From NCBI RefSeq assembly GCF_001507855.1, contig NZ_LGEN01000016.1, positions 1 through 64,000 of the forward strand: DNA of 64,000 nucleotides, in the 5' to 3' direction. The translations under genes and the position numbers were made by a program. Under the pieces are notes generated by a model. It did not search any database, was not told the DNA's origin, and worked only from the letters and a program-made list of their open reading frames with translations. Source of the stretch: Halomonas sp. 54_146 (GTDB lineage: Bacteria; Pseudomonadota; Gammaproteobacteria; Pseudomonadales; Halomonadaceae). Below, piece after piece: positions 51,489 to 60,747 of the stretch; within the stretch, counting starts at the first letter, position 1, and every line of letters starts with the position of its first letter.

Positions 51489-53303
51489 TCAGTACGGTTG
51501 GGGTGCCCCCGAGGGCGTTAATTCAGGAAGGCGCTCAAGCAGCTTGTCAATTTGCGGATGCACGGTGGTGCGCTGCATAAAGCGTTGCAGCAGCTGGCGG
51601 GCTTCATCGCTGCGCCCCAGGGCGTGCAGTACTTCGGCTAGGTGGGCGGCAACTTCCTGGTCGGGTAGCTGAGTGTAGGCACTTTCCAACCAAGGCAAGG
51701 CTTGTTCCGGCTCGCCGAGGCGATAGTATACCCAGCCCATGCTGTCGAGCACGGCGGGGTTGTCGGGGTCAATCTCGTAGGCGCGCTCAATAAGCGTAAA
51801 TGCCTCTTCCAAACGGCCAGGCAGATTAAGGTCAGCCAAGGTGTACCCCAGCGCGTTCAGTGCTTCGGCGTTATCAGGGTCGGCGCGCAGTATTTGGCGC
51901 AAATCACTTTCCATGCCTGCAATGTCGCCGATTTCCCAGCGCCGCATGGCGCGCATATAAAGCAGCGATGCATCATCGGGCGTGCGGGTAATTTCGCGGT
52001 TTAACAGCGCATTAGCATCTTCTAGCTGATTCAGCCTGTCCAATAGCTGCACTTCAAGCATCACCAGTTCCGTGAAGTAGCGATCAAAACGCATTCGCTC
52101 AATGCGCAAAAAGGCGCGGGCATCAAGTAGGCGGTCTGCTTCAATGAGCATACTTGCCGCCGTGGCGCGGGCGGGTAAAAAATCATCACCTTCGCTGACC
52201 TGGCGGTAATAAAGCAGCGCATTGTCGGTCTCGCCTGCTGCTTGGGCGATAGCGCCGAGTAAATAGTAAGCCACATTGGGTACGCCGGGCTTGCCAATAA
52301 AAGGCTGAAGCAACCGCTGTGCGGGGGCGGGATGCCCCTCTTCTAAATAGAGCTGGGCGAGCGATAAGCGCAAATCCTGGTTGCCGCCATGGCTCTCTAA
52401 TAAGGCGTCGGTTTGAACTTCCGCAGCACGAATGTTGTTGAGGCGAATTTCTGCTTGAGCCAGAAGCAGGATAAAGCGCACATCGTCGGGTGAGAGGGCT
52501 AAGCCTTGCTGAGCGGCGCGCTGAGCCGTTGGGTAATCCTCCACCTCAAGCGCCAAGCGTGCACTTACCAGCCATAAAGACGCCGACTCGGGTTCCAGCA
52601 AAGCAACCTGGTCAAGCCGCTGTTGGGCGGAAGCTGTGTCACCTAGCGTTGCCTCAATCAATGCGGTGGCCAGCAATACATCGCTATGATGAGCTAGCTG
52701 ATCAGCATCGGAGCGTGACAAATGCTCGCGTAATCGTTGCAGGATGAGCGTGAGCGGTGCCTCTTCAGCGACAGCAATTTCTGCAAACGCAGCGACATCG
52801 CCGTGGCCGCCCGCTTCTACAATGCTGAGCCGCTGTTCAAGGCTGTCTAGCCAATCGCCGCGCTGCAGTGAAAAAGCCGCCAGCAGTCGATTAGGCGCCT
52901 CGGCTTGGGGGGCAAGTTCGCGCCAGCGCAGTGCAGAGGCTTCAATGAGCGAGGCTTCATTGCCAAAGCGGGCAGCGAACGTAGCGCGTTCGGCCAACGC
53001 GGGTTCGTTGTAGCGCTGCGCTGCTTCAAGATAGCCTTGGCTCGCGTAGCGGTAGTCGCCGCGCTGGCCAGCCAGCTCAGCGCCTAGCAGGGTGCTTAAC
53101 CCAGCGGCATCCAGCCCGCGGGTGATGGGGGGCGCTCCACGCATCGGGTCTTCGGGCCAAGCGCTAAGAGGGCCATCTTGAAGACCAGACAAGGTTTGGC
53201 AGCCACTCAGCAATAAGGCGGTAGCGGCCATTGGTAACAGGGGTGAGCCCCGTAAGATAGCGCTCATTAACGTAGAACCCGGTAATATGAAGCGAGGTCG
53301 CAT
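51489..53303 (-). CDS. TPR-repeat lipoprotein
   Basis: The 604-residue exported lipoprotein has a signal ending in LLLSGC. About twelve tetratricopeptide-like helical pairs follow across residues 70-590, including LNALGYTLADLNLPGRLEEA and DSMGWVYYRLGEPEQALPWL, which are clear TPR units. Homologues sit next to lolB in Pseudomonas and relatives. They are presumed to be outer-membrane assembly or scaffold proteins of unknown partner. Start choice is uncertain: 53303 has a GAGAG site, while a methionine at 53267 gives a more standard signal peptide of 23 residues. A longer frame to 53360 is less likely. It is divergent from hemA. Confidence 0.88.
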   Translation of the reverse strand: MRPRFILPGSTLMSAILRGSPLLPMAATALLLSGCQTLSGLQDGPLSAWPEDPMRGAPPITRGLDAAGLSTLLGAELAGQRGDYRYASQGYLEAAQRYNEPALAERATFAARFGNEASLIEASALRWRELAPQAEAPNRLLAAFSLQRGDWLDSLEQRLSIVEAGGHGDVAAFAEIAVAEEAPLTLILQRLREHLSRSDADQLAHHSDVLLATALIEATLGDTASAQQRLDQVALLEPESASLWLVSARLALEVEDYPTAQRAAQQGLALSPDDVRFILLLAQAEIRLNNIRAAEVQTDALLESHGGNQDLRLSLAQLYLEEGHPAPAQRLLQPFIGKPGVPNVAYYLLGAIAQAAGETDNALLYYRQVSEGDDFLPARATAASMLIEADRLLDARAFLRIERMRFDRYFTELVMLEVQLLDRLNQLEDANALLNREITRTPDDASLLYMRAMRRWEIGDIAGMESDLRQILRADPDNAEALNALGYTLADLNLPGRLEEAFTLIERAYEIDPDNPAVLDSMGWVYYRLGEPEQALPWLESAYTQLPDQEVAAHLAEVLHALGRSDEARQLLQRFMQRTTVHPQIDKLLERLPELTPSGAPQPY

Positions 53304-53374
53304 GCGTCTCTCAATTAGGTGGCCGAATGCCCAGCATAGCGGCTTGCCTGCCTGCGGCAAAGAGGTGTGAGCCA

Positions 53375-53408
53375 GATGAGTGCCTGCTGTGGATGAGTGT
53401 CTGCTGTG
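53375..53408. repeat. 17-bp tandem duplication in the TPR-lipoprotein/hemA intergenic region
   Basis: gatgagtgcctgctgtg (53375-53391) is repeated at 53392-53408 with one change. The remainder of the 277-base gap holds only the hemA promoter candidate. Confidence 0.85.
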
Positions 53409-53505
53409 ATAGTATGTTCATCCTTGCAAAAGTGGCCAGCAATTATTATGCATACGTATCGGTAGCATTTTAGCCACCCCAACGATTTTTTTAGCAACCC
53501 CTAAA

Positions 53506-53534
53506 TTGACGGTGCGGCCGCTTTCTTTTTTAGA
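53506..53534 (+). promoter_or_regulatory. Candidate hemA promoter
   Basis: TTGACG (53506-53511) and TTTAGA (53529-53534) are 17 bases apart, placing the transcript start about 40 bases before the hemA ATG. The -35 box is good, the -10 box is weak. Confidence 0.45.
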
Positions 53535-53580
53535 CCGGCGGTTGGCGAAAGTCCGACACACTAGCGAAGACGCATAACGC

Positions 53581-54894
53581 ATGACGCTTCTTGCCCTGGG
53601 AATAAATCACCGTACCGCCAGCGTGGCCGTGCGTGAGCAGGTCGCTTTTACGCCAGCGCAGCTTGAAACCGCGCTGGCTGAACTGCGTAACCTGCCACAA
53701 ATTCGTGAAGCCGCGGTGCTATCGACCTGCAACCGCACCGAGCTTTACTGCGTGGCGGATGCCGCTGGCGAACAGGCGGTACTGAATTGGCTCGGACGCT
53801 TTCATAATTTACGCGTCGATGAGCTGGCTCGCTGTGCCTACCATTATTTAGACAACGATGCGGCGCGCCATTTAATGCGCGTGGCGGTTGGCCTGGATTC
53901 TATGGTGCTGGGCGAACCGCAAATCTTGGGCCAGTTAAAAGCGGCTTACCAACAGGCGCGCCAGTCAAAAGGCTTAGGCGGTGAGCTTGAACGCCTGTTC
54001 CAGCATACCTTCGCAGTGGCCAAACAGGTACGCACCGAAACCGGTATCGGTAAAAACCCCGTTTCAGTGGCTTACGCTGCGGTTAGCATGGCCAGCCGAA
54101 TTTTTGATGATTTCAGCCATTCGCGTGCGCTGCTGATTGGTGCTGGAGAAACCATCGAGTTAGTCGCTCGCCATTTACACGAAGCGGGCGTTCGTCAGCT
54201 TACGGTGGCTAACCGCACCCGGGAGCGGGCTGAACTGGTGGCAGGGCCCTTGGGGGGAACGGCGATTACCCTGCAAGAAATCCCTGACGCCCTTGAATAT
54301 GCGGATATTGTGATTTCCTCTACCGCGTCGCCGTTACCTATCTTGGGTAAAGGCATGGTTGAGCGGGCATTAAAAAAACGCCGCCACCGCCCGGTGTTTA
54401 TGGTCGATATCGCGGTGCCTCGGGATATCGAACCCGAAGTGGGTGAGTTGGCCGATGTGTTCCTCTATACCGTGGATGACTTGGAAGAGGTGATTCAAGA
54501 GAACCGTCGCCATCGCCAGGTCGCGGCTGACCAAGCGGAATCACTGATTGAACACGGGGTTGGCAGTTGGCAGCACGAGCGGCGCATTCGTAACGGCGGT
54601 GAATTGATTCGCGACTACCGCCAGCATGGCGAAGCACTGCGCGACCTTTCCCGCGACCAGGCGCTGGCGCGGCTGGCCCACGGTGAAGACCCGGTTAAAG
54701 TGATTGAGCGCTTGGCACATCAATTGACCAACCGGTTGCTCCACCAGCCTACCCAGGCGATACGCGATGCCGCGTCTGAAGAGCATCACGAGTTGCTGAA
54801 TGCGGCACCGCGCCTGCTGTTGCCTGCCAAACCCGCTTTTGAAACCACGCCTGCGCCCACGGTTACCCGCCAGAAGGATGATACGCCCGCATGA
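53581..54894 (+). CDS. hemA: Glutamyl-tRNA reductase
   Basis: The 437-residue enzyme reduces glutamyl-tRNA to glutamate-1-semialdehyde with NADPH, the first committed step of C5 tetrapyrrole synthesis. The catalytic nucleophile is Cys50 in [10 protein letters not shown]. The conserved [16 protein letters not shown] is near residue 118, and the NADPH-binding [17 protein letters not shown] is near 182. A helical dimerisation domain ends the protein. Its stop overlaps the prfA start by four bases, the usual hemA-prfA coupling. It faces away from the lolB-side gene block. Confidence 0.97.
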   Translation: MTLLALGINHRTASVAVREQVAFTPAQLETALAELRNLPQIREAAVLSTCNRTELYCVADAAGEQAVLNWLGRFHNLRVDELARCAYHYLDNDAARHLMRVAVGLDSMVLGEPQILGQLKAAYQQARQSKGLGGELERLFQHTFAVAKQVRTETGIGKNPVSVAYAAVSMASRIFDDFSHSRALLIGAGETIELVARHLHEAGVRQLTVANRTRERAELVAGPLGGTAITLQEIPDALEYADIVISSTASPLPILGKGMVERALKKRRHRPVFMVDIAVPRDIEPEVGELADVFLYTVDDLEEVIQENRRHRQVAADQAESLIEHGVGSWQHERRIRNGGELIRDYRQHGEALRDLSRDQALARLAHGEDPVKVIERLAHQLTNRLLHQPTQAIRDAASEEHHELLNAAPRLLLPAKPAFETTPAPTVTRQKDDTPA

Positions 54895-55979
54895 AAGAGA
54901 CTTTGCGCCAACGCTTAGACAGCTTTACAGAACGCTTTGAAGAGCTGGCGATGCTGCTGTCTGATCCCGACGTGATTAATAATCAGCAGCGCTTTCGCGA
55001 CTACTCGCGTGAATATGCCGAGCTAGAAGCGCTGGTGGGAGCCTGGCAGCGCTATCGTGACGTCGAAACCAATATGCACGAAGCCGAGCAGCTAAGTCGC
55101 GATAGCGACGCCGATATGCGCGAGCTGGCGGAAATGGAGCTTAGCGAAGGTCGTGAGCGATTGGCCGAGCTTGATCTTGAGTTAAAACGCCTGCTGGTGC
55201 CCAAAGACCCTGACGATGGGCGTGGGGTGTTTTTGGAAGTGCGCGCCGGTACGGGTGGCGACGAAGCCGCCATTTTTGCCGGTGATCTGTTTCGTATGTA
55301 TTCACGCTACGCTGAAAAGCGTGGCTGGCGCGTAGAGATAGTGAGCGCAAACCATGGCGAGCACGGCGGCTATAAAGAGATCATTTCCCGCGTCAAAGGC
55401 GATGGCGTATACGCCCAGCTGAAGTTTGAATCCGGTGCCCACCGGGTGCAGCGCGTACCCGCGACTGAATCCCAAGGCCGTATTCACACCTCTGCCTGCA
55501 CCGTGGCGGTAATGCCCGAAGTCGACGACGTCGGTGATATCGACATCAACCCCTCGGATTTGCGCGTCGATACCTACCGCTCCAGTGGCGCGGGCGGTCA
55601 GCACGTTAACACCACGGATTCCGCAATCCGCATTACTCACCTGCCAACCGGCGTGGTGGTGGAGTGTCAGGAAGAGCGCAGCCAGCATAAAAACCGTGCT
55701 AAAGCGATGTCGCTACTGGCTGCCAAGATTAAGCGCAATGCCGTTGACGCGCAGCGCCAAACCCAAGCCGATGCGCGCCGTTCGCTGGTTGGCTCCGGTG
55801 ACCGCAGCGAGCGCATCCGCACGTATAATTTCCCCCAGGGGCGGATTACCGACCACCGCATCAACTTGACGCTTTATAAGCTCAACGAAGTGGTCAGCGG
55901 CGAACAGCTAGACGACGTGATTAATCCGCTGATTCACGAGTATCAAGCGGAACAGCTTTCTGCTTTGCAGGACGGCTAA
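54891..55979 (+). CDS. prfA: Peptide chain release factor 1
   Basis: The 362-residue factor terminates translation at UAA and UAG. The codon-reading tripeptide PAT is at residues 190-192 ([12 protein letters not shown]) and the peptidyl-transferase motif GGQ is at 235-237 ([10 protein letters not shown]). The Gln of GGQ is the substrate of the PrmC methylase encoded directly downstream. It overlaps hemA by four bases and prmC by one, so the three are translationally linked. Confidence 0.98.
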   Translation: MKETLRQRLDSFTERFEELAMLLSDPDVINNQQRFRDYSREYAELEALVGAWQRYRDVETNMHEAEQLSRDSDADMRELAEMELSEGRERLAELDLELKRLLVPKDPDDGRGVFLEVRAGTGGDEAAIFAGDLFRMYSRYAEKRGWRVEIVSANHGEHGGYKEIISRVKGDGVYAQLKFESGAHRVQRVPATESQGRIHTSACTVAVMPEVDDVGDIDINPSDLRVDTYRSSGAGGQHVNTTDSAIRITHLPTGVVVECQEERSQHKNRAKAMSLLAAKIKRNAVDAQRQTQADARRSLVGSGDRSERIRTYNFPQGRITDHRINLTLYKLNEVVSGEQLDDVINPLIHEYQAEQLSALQDG

Positions 55980-56860
55980 TGTCCCTGGATGCGCTGTTAA
56001 AACAAGCGACTCAGCGGCTAAGCGCGGCAGGCTCCGCTTCGCCGCGTGTTGATGCTGAGGTGCTGTTAAGCCACGTGTTAGGGCGTAATCGCACCTGGCT
56101 ATATACCTGGGGTGATCAGAGCTGCTCAAGCTGGGAATGCGCACGCTTTGATGCGCTAGTGGCAGCGCGCGCACAAGGAACCCCGGTGGCTTATCTTACC
56201 GGTGAGCGCGAATTCTGGGGCCTGCGCTTAGCGACTTCACCCGATACGTTAATTCCCAGGCCTGATACCGAAACCCTCGTCGAGCTTGCCCTTGGCCGAG
56301 CCATAAACCCCGCTGGCCGCCTGCTTGACTTAGGCACGGGCACCGGCGCTATTGCGCTGGCGTTTGCCAGTGAACAACCGCGCTGGCAAGTCGTCGGTGT
56401 CGATGTGCGTGAAGAAGCGGTCGCCTTGGCCGCTCGCAACGCGCAGGCGCTTTCGATCACCAATGCCCGGTTCATGCAGAGCGACTGGTTTAGCGCACTG
56501 GAAACGCTTGCAGAGGCAGAGAAGCGTTTCGATATTATTGTCAGTAACCCGCCTTATATCGCCGCTGATGACCCTCATTTGGCAGCAGGCGATGTGCGCT
56601 TTGAACCACGCTCAGCGCTGGTCGCTGACGCCGAGGGTATGGCCGATTTGCTCCACTTAGTTCACACCGCGCAGCATTATTTAGCCACGTCAGGCTGGCT
56701 GCTGCTTGAGCACGGCTATACACAAGCTGAAAAAGTGCGCGAAGCACTTAGCAATGCCGGCTATCAAAACGTTGAAAGCATTCGTGACTTAGGTGGGCAT
56801 GAACGGGTTACTCTGGGGCACCTTTTGCCGAGTTCCTTAACGACTGCCACTACTGCCTGA
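55979..56860 (+). CDS. prmC: Release factor glutamine methyltransferase
   Basis: The 293-residue SAM-dependent enzyme N5-methylates the GGQ glutamine of release factors 1 and 2. An N-terminal helical substrate domain (about residues 1-80) is followed by a class I methyltransferase domain. The SAM motif is LLDLGTGTGAIALAF near residue 119. The glutamine-binding NPPY motif is in IIVSNPPYIAADDPH near 186. It starts at the ATG overlapping the prfA stop. Confidence 0.97.
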   Translation: MSLDALLKQATQRLSAAGSASPRVDAEVLLSHVLGRNRTWLYTWGDQSCSSWECARFDALVAARAQGTPVAYLTGEREFWGLRLATSPDTLIPRPDTETLVELALGRAINPAGRLLDLGTGTGAIALAFASEQPRWQVVGVDVREEAVALAARNAQALSITNARFMQSDWFSALETLAEAEKRFDIIVSNPPYIAADDPHLAAGDVRFEPRSALVADAEGMADLLHLVHTAQHYLATSGWLLLEHGYTQAEKVREALSNAGYQNVESIRDLGGHERVTLGHLLPSSLTTATTA

Positions 56861-56882
56861 TTCATCCGTATTGGATCCTGCC

Positions 56883-57383
56883 ATGAAACCAAAAAATAGA
56901 ACGCTGGACCGTATCGACCTTAAAATCCTGCGCTGCTTGCAGGAAAATGCGCGTATTTCTTACGTCGATTTAGCCTCCGAAGTGGGGTTATCCACAACCC
57001 CTTGCCTGGAGCGCGTTAAGCGGTTGGAGAAAGCGGGCATTATTCGTGGTTACCAAGCCATTCTTGACCCTGGCGCTTTGAAAGCCAATTTATTGGTATT
57101 TGTCGAAATCAGCTTGGAAACGCAGTCGCCCACGGTATTTGATGAGTTCCGCCGGGCTGTAGAGACGCTGCCGCAGATTCAGGAGTGCCACCTTGTTTCA
57201 GGCCAGTTTGACTACATCTTAAAGTGCCGAATTCCTGAGATGGCCGCCTACCGTCAGCTGTTGGGCGATGTGGTACTGACGCTGCCGGGTGTGAAAGAGT
57301 CGAAAAGCTACGTGGTGATGGAAGAGGTAAAAGAAAGCTTTAGCCTTCATGTGCCCGCGTTTGAGGAATTTGAGGATAAATAA
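56883..57383 (+). CDS. lrp: Leucine-responsive regulatory protein
   Basis: The 166-residue Lrp/AsnC regulator closely resembles enteric Lrp. The N-terminal helix-turn-helix includes LDRIDLKILRCLQENARISY and GLSTTPCLERVKRLEKAGII. The C-terminal RAM effector domain includes QECHLVSGQFDYILKCRIP and LPGVKESKSYVVMEEVKES. It controls amino-acid metabolism genes in response to leucine. The ATG at 56883 is preferred over an upstream TTG at 56871. It follows prmC after 22 bases, and moeB follows almost immediately. Confidence 0.93.
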   Translation: MKPKNRTLDRIDLKILRCLQENARISYVDLASEVGLSTTPCLERVKRLEKAGIIRGYQAILDPGALKANLLVFVEISLETQSPTVFDEFRRAVETLPQIQECHLVSGQFDYILKCRIPEMAAYRQLLGDVVLTLPGVKESKSYVVMEEVKESFSLHVPAFEEFEDK

Positions 57384-57387
57384 GCCA

Positions 57388-58143
57388 ATGATGGATGATC
57401 AATCGCTGCTGCGCTACAGCCGCCAAATTATGCTGCCCGAGGTGGATATCGAAGGCCAAGAGCGCCTGCAGGCTGCCCATGCATTAATTATTGGCGCGGG
57501 TGGCCTGGGCTCGCCTGTAGCGCTGTATTTAGCGGCGGCCGGGGTAGGGCGAATCACGATTGCCGATGCCGACCAGGTGGAGCTTTCTAACCTGCAGCGC
57601 CAAATCGCGCATCAGCAGGCGAGCATCGGTTTAAATAAAGCCCACTCTGCCCAAGCTAGCATGCAAGCGCTCAACCCTCACTGCCACGTGGTTGCGTTAG
57701 ACCAGCATGTAGAAGGCGAAGCGCTTGAGCGATTAGCGGCCTCTGCAGATGTGATGCTGGACTGTACCGATCGTTTCTCAAGCCGCTATGCGATCAACGT
57801 TGCTTCGCAAAATACTGGCGTGCCGTTGGTGTCTGGGGCGGCGATTCGTTTTTCAGGTCAGCTAGCGGTATTTGACCCCCGCGATGCCGAGTGCCCCTGC
57901 TATGCCTGCCTTTATCCACCCGATGGTAGCGGCGACGAAGCGTTAAGCTGCGCAGAAAGTGGCGTGATGGCACCACTGGTTGGCTTAATTGGCTGCTTTC
58001 AAGCGGTAGAAGCCTTCAAACTGCTAAGTGGTGCTGGCGCAGCCCACCGCGGTCTTTCGACGTTTGATGGCTTAAGCGGCCAATGGCGGCATTTTCAAGT
58101 GCCCCGCGACCCTGCTTGTTCGGTGTGCGCTAATCGCCGTTAG
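57388..58143 (+). CDS. moeB: HesA/MoeB/ThiF-family adenylyltransferase (MoeB-like)
   Basis: The 251-residue E1-like enzyme adenylates the C-terminus of a small sulfur carrier such as MoaD or ThiS. The ATP-binding GAGGLGSPVALYLAAAGVG is near residue 36. The Arg of NLQRQIAH and the Asp of DCTDRFSSRYAIN fit the active site. Zinc cysteines appear as CPCYACLYPP and, near the C-terminus, CSVCANR. MoeB and ThiF cannot be separated without their partner gene, which is absent here. It starts four bases after the lrp stop and is likely co-transcribed. Confidence 0.88.
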   Translation: MMDDQSLLRYSRQIMLPEVDIEGQERLQAAHALIIGAGGLGSPVALYLAAAGVGRITIADADQVELSNLQRQIAHQQASIGLNKAHSAQASMQALNPHCHVVALDQHVEGEALERLAASADVMLDCTDRFSSRYAINVASQNTGVPLVSGAAIRFSGQLAVFDPRDAECPCYACLYPPDGSGDEALSCAESGVMAPLVGLIGCFQAVEAFKLLSGAGAAHRGLSTFDGLSGQWRHFQVPRDPACSVCANRR

Positions 58144-58148
58144 CTTCA

Positions 58149-58198
58149 GTTTTTAAAGACTTGGGTTTTTAAAAGACGTCGGTTTTTCAATGACATTG
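58149..58198. repeat. 16-17 bp degenerate tandem repeat, three copies, just after moeB
   Basis: Units beginning gtttttaaa, gtttttaaaa and gtttttcaa occupy 58149-58164, 58165-58181 and 58182-58198, starting six bases after the moeB stop. Confidence 0.75.
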
Positions 58199-58210
58199 CT
58201 TTTCACCGAC

Positions 58211-58263
58211 AGCAAAAGCCCACCGATGATAAAACGCTTATCGTCGGTGGGCTTTTGCTTTTT
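58211..58263. terminator. Strong terminator between moeB and the methyltransferase gene
   Basis: A 22-bp inverted repeat with one G-T pair (58211-58232 and 58238-58259) has a five-base loop and is followed by a T run. The A-rich left arm suggests it works in both directions for the two convergent genes. Confidence 0.85.
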
Positions 58264-58299
58264 CATATCGCAAGCATCGAGTAAAAATCAGGCTAAAGA

Positions 58300-59067
58300 T
58301 CAAGCGCGAGCGGCAACACGCAGCCGTACATAATCCGCCGTCCAATTGCCATGTTCATCACGTAAGCTATGGCCTAACAGCGTTAACGTGTTCTCCAGCA
58401 CGGCTTCGCGTAAATCCTCGTCAAGCCCATGTAAGAAGGGGCTAGCAAATTTTTCCAGCCATCCCATCATGCCCATTGGTAATTGAGTCGGCCGCGGAAT
58501 CAGCTCAATGCTCTCAACCTTGAAGCCGACCGTTTCCAATAACTGGCTGTATTCGGTGGTGGTAGGAAAATACCAAGGGTGGCGGCCACGGACGCTAATG
58601 CCGCGGAACTGAAGCGCTGCGGTAAGGGCGGTGCAAACGGCCGCCAGATTACCGTGGCCACCAAATTCAGCCACAAACCGGCCGCCTGGCTTTAGCGCTC
58701 GTTTTACCCCTGCCAATACTGCCTGCGGGTCAAGCATCCAATGTAGCGCCGCGTTGCTGAATACTGCGTCAAATTCATGGTCGAATGGCAGTTGATGGCC
58801 GTCGACTACGCGCGCGTTAATGCCTCGCTTGCGTGCTGCATTCACCATGTCTTCTGAAGCGTCTACACCCAGCACATCCGCCCCTTGCTGAACGAGGCGT
58901 TCTGTTAAGGAGCCGTCGCTACAGCCTAAGTCTAAAATCCGTTCGCCGGGCTGGGGCGCTAGCAGCGCGACAACGTCGTTGCCTAATTTAGGCATAAAGC
59001 TGGCATGGTGTGCGTAGTCGCTGGCGTTTTGCTCTTGTCCGGGTGCGTTTTGAGGCGTATTAGTCAT
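58300..59067 (-). CDS. Class I SAM-dependent methyltransferase
   Basis: The 255-residue soluble methyltransferase has the SAM motif ILDLGCSDGSLTERL near residue 44, the acidic VLGVDASEDMV near 66 and the post-I block FDAVFSNAALHWMLDP near 105. The overall pattern is of the trans-aconitate 2-methyltransferase or BioC-like group acting on small acids. The substrate is not identifiable. The gene is convergent with moeB and divergent from the nitroreductase gene, from which it is separated by a 226-base spacer carrying a tandem repeat. Confidence 0.85.
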   Translation of the reverse strand: MTNTPQNAPGQEQNASDYAHHASFMPKLGNDVVALLAPQPGERILDLGCSDGSLTERLVQQGADVLGVDASEDMVNAARKRGINARVVDGHQLPFDHEFDAVFSNAALHWMLDPQAVLAGVKRALKPGGRFVAEFGGHGNLAAVCTALTAALQFRGISVRGRHPWYFPTTTEYSQLLETVGFKVESIELIPRPTQLPMGMMGWLEKFASPFLHGLDEDLREAVLENTLTLLGHSLRDEHGNWTADYVRLRVAARA

Positions 59068-59170
59068 GTTGGCTTCCTGGCGTCGTTATTAGTCCATTAG
59101 GTGTTTATCATAACGGCATGTCTACAACAGTATAGCTTGGCGCGGCATGACTTATTAGCCACTGCACAAT

Positions 59171-59224
59171 CTTCACGACACATCCTTCACGACACATTCT
59201 TCACAACACGATCTTCACGACACC
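59171..59224. repeat. 14-bp tandem repeat, 3.9 copies
   Basis: Units starting cttcac at 59171, 59185, 59199 and 59213, each close to cttcacgacacatc, form a near-perfect array in the methyltransferase/nfsA spacer. Confidence 0.9.
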
Positions 59225-59293
59225 AAGCTGGCTCCTTTGCGTTATACAATTCTGCTAGCCTGTGTCAGCCGTTATCCATATAAGTGAGGTTCC

Positions 59294-60025
59294 ATGAACG
59301 ACGTTATTGATCTTTTAAAATCCCACCGTTCGATTCGTAAATTTAGCGACCGCGCCATTCCCCAGGAGCTGCTGGTGGAGCTAATTCAAGCCGGGCAGGG
59401 AGCCGCTACGTCAAGCCACGTTCAAGCGTATAGCGTTATCCATGTGAAAAATGCGGCTAACCGCGAGCTGATCGCGGAGTTGGCCGGTGGGCAGGGTTAT
59501 GTAGCCAGCTGTGCCGCTTTTTTGGTGTTCTGTGCCGATATGAAGCGGCCGACGGAGGCTTCTGAGCGCACGGGAGCGAAGGTGGTAAGGGGCATGACCG
59601 AGCAGCTGCTCGTCGCCACCGTGGATACCGCTTTGATGGCGCAAAACGTGGCAGTGGCCGCTGAATCCGAAGGGTTGGGTATCTGTTATATCGGCGGTAT
59701 CCGCAATAATCCTCAAGAGATTAGCGATCTACTGCGTCTTCCCAAGCACGTTTACCCGGTGTTTGGTATGTGTCTGGGCTATCCGGACCATGCCCCTGAA
59801 GTTAAGCCGCGCTTGCCGGTGGAAGCGATTCTTAAAGAAGACTACTACACTGAAGATGCTGCACAGGTAGAGGCCTTCGATACGACCATGCGGGCTTATT
59901 ACCAAGCGCGTAGTAGCAGCAATAAAGAGACCGATTGGTCGCACAATCTTAAACCGCTGTTTGATAATAAACTGCGCCCGCACATGCGCGATTTTTTGAT
60001 CAAGCGTGGGTTTGAAATGAAATAA
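59294..60025 (+). CDS. nfsA: NfsA-type oxygen-insensitive NADPH nitroreductase
   Basis: The 243-residue FMN-dependent flavoprotein reduces nitroaromatics, quinones and flavins by two-electron transfer with NADPH. The N-terminal LLKSHRSIRKFSDRAIP and the FMN-contacting GQGAATSSHVQAYSVI are typical. The central ESEGLGICYIGGIRNNPQEI and the C-terminal LRPHMRDFLIKRGF match the NfsA branch. Length agrees with E. coli NfsA (240). GAGG lies upstream of the ATG at 59294. The next gene, for a membrane protein, follows after 77 bases. Confidence 0.92.
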   Translation: MNDVIDLLKSHRSIRKFSDRAIPQELLVELIQAGQGAATSSHVQAYSVIHVKNAANRELIAELAGGQGYVASCAAFLVFCADMKRPTEASERTGAKVVRGMTEQLLVATVDTALMAQNVAVAAESEGLGICYIGGIRNNPQEISDLLRLPKHVYPVFGMCLGYPDHAPEVKPRLPVEAILKEDYYTEDAAQVEAFDTTMRAYYQARSSSNKETDWSHNLKPLFDNKLRPHMRDFLIKRGFEMK

Positions 60026-60102
60026 CGGCACACAACATGACGATAACAATAACGGCTGATGTGCAACTTACGGCGTTGGCCAACACGCATGGAGAATGAC
60101 TG

Positions 60103-60747
60103 ATGACCCTCGACCGCGCTTACCGCCTTTTGGCAGCTTTTTATACCTTAATGCTCGTTATTGGTGCTGTTGCCATGGTGGCAGGAGGAGCAACACCGCT
60201 GGCTCCTGTGTACCTACTTTTAGGCGCAGTAGCCGTGGTGGGGTTGTGGGGTTATATCCTAAAACGCGGCTTTTTGAACCCGCGCATGTGGCGCCCGTTG
60301 GCGGGTGTTCTGGCAGTGGGTATTGTCGTGCAGCTGTTCATCGTACTGACAACACCCTTATCAAGCGTTGCCCTAACCTGGATGCTAACCAGCAGCATTT
60401 TTTCGGTGTTGCTGGTGATTCTGCTGTATCACTATGGCGATCGCGACCAGCCGCTTTGGGCATCCACAGAGGAGCGGTCGGCGGCGCGTCAATTGGATGC
60501 GATGTTATCAGGAAGCTCGCCGCTGACAGCCATCAAGCGCGGTGAAGGCCGAGAAAATAGCGTTAAGGTGTCAAAATCACAGGATGGGTATCAAGCAAGT
60601 GTGACCCGGAAAACGCAAGATGGCCAAGAGCGCTTTGATGAACGCTTTCGTTATCCTGAAACGCTGGTGTTTTTCTTGGAAAAATTTACCAGCGTTTCAG
60701 TTAACGATTTTCAGCGGGTGCTTATATCAGAAAAACGCGGTTCTTAA
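60103..60747 (+). CDS. Hypothetical membrane protein
   Basis: I do not recognise this 214-residue protein. Four hydrophobic helices are clear (about residues 8-28, 33-52, 65-83 and 90-107). A cytoplasmic C-terminal half of about 100 residues follows, rich in Arg, Ser and Gln, with the segment SVSVNDFQRVLISEKRGS at the end. A GGAGAATGACTG ribosome region precedes the ATG. Its 3' end is bordered by a four-copy repeat shared with the convergent chemotaxis receptor gene. Confidence 0.7.
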   Translation: MTLDRAYRLLAAFYTLMLVIGAVAMVAGGATPLAPVYLLLGAVAVVGLWGYILKRGFLNPRMWRPLAGVLAVGIVVQLFIVLTTPLSSVALTWMLTSSIFSVLLVILLYHYGDRDQPLWASTEERSAARQLDAMLSGSSPLTAIKRGEGRENSVKVSKSQDGYQASVTRKTQDGQERFDERFRYPETLVFFLEKFTSVSVNDFQRVLISEKRGS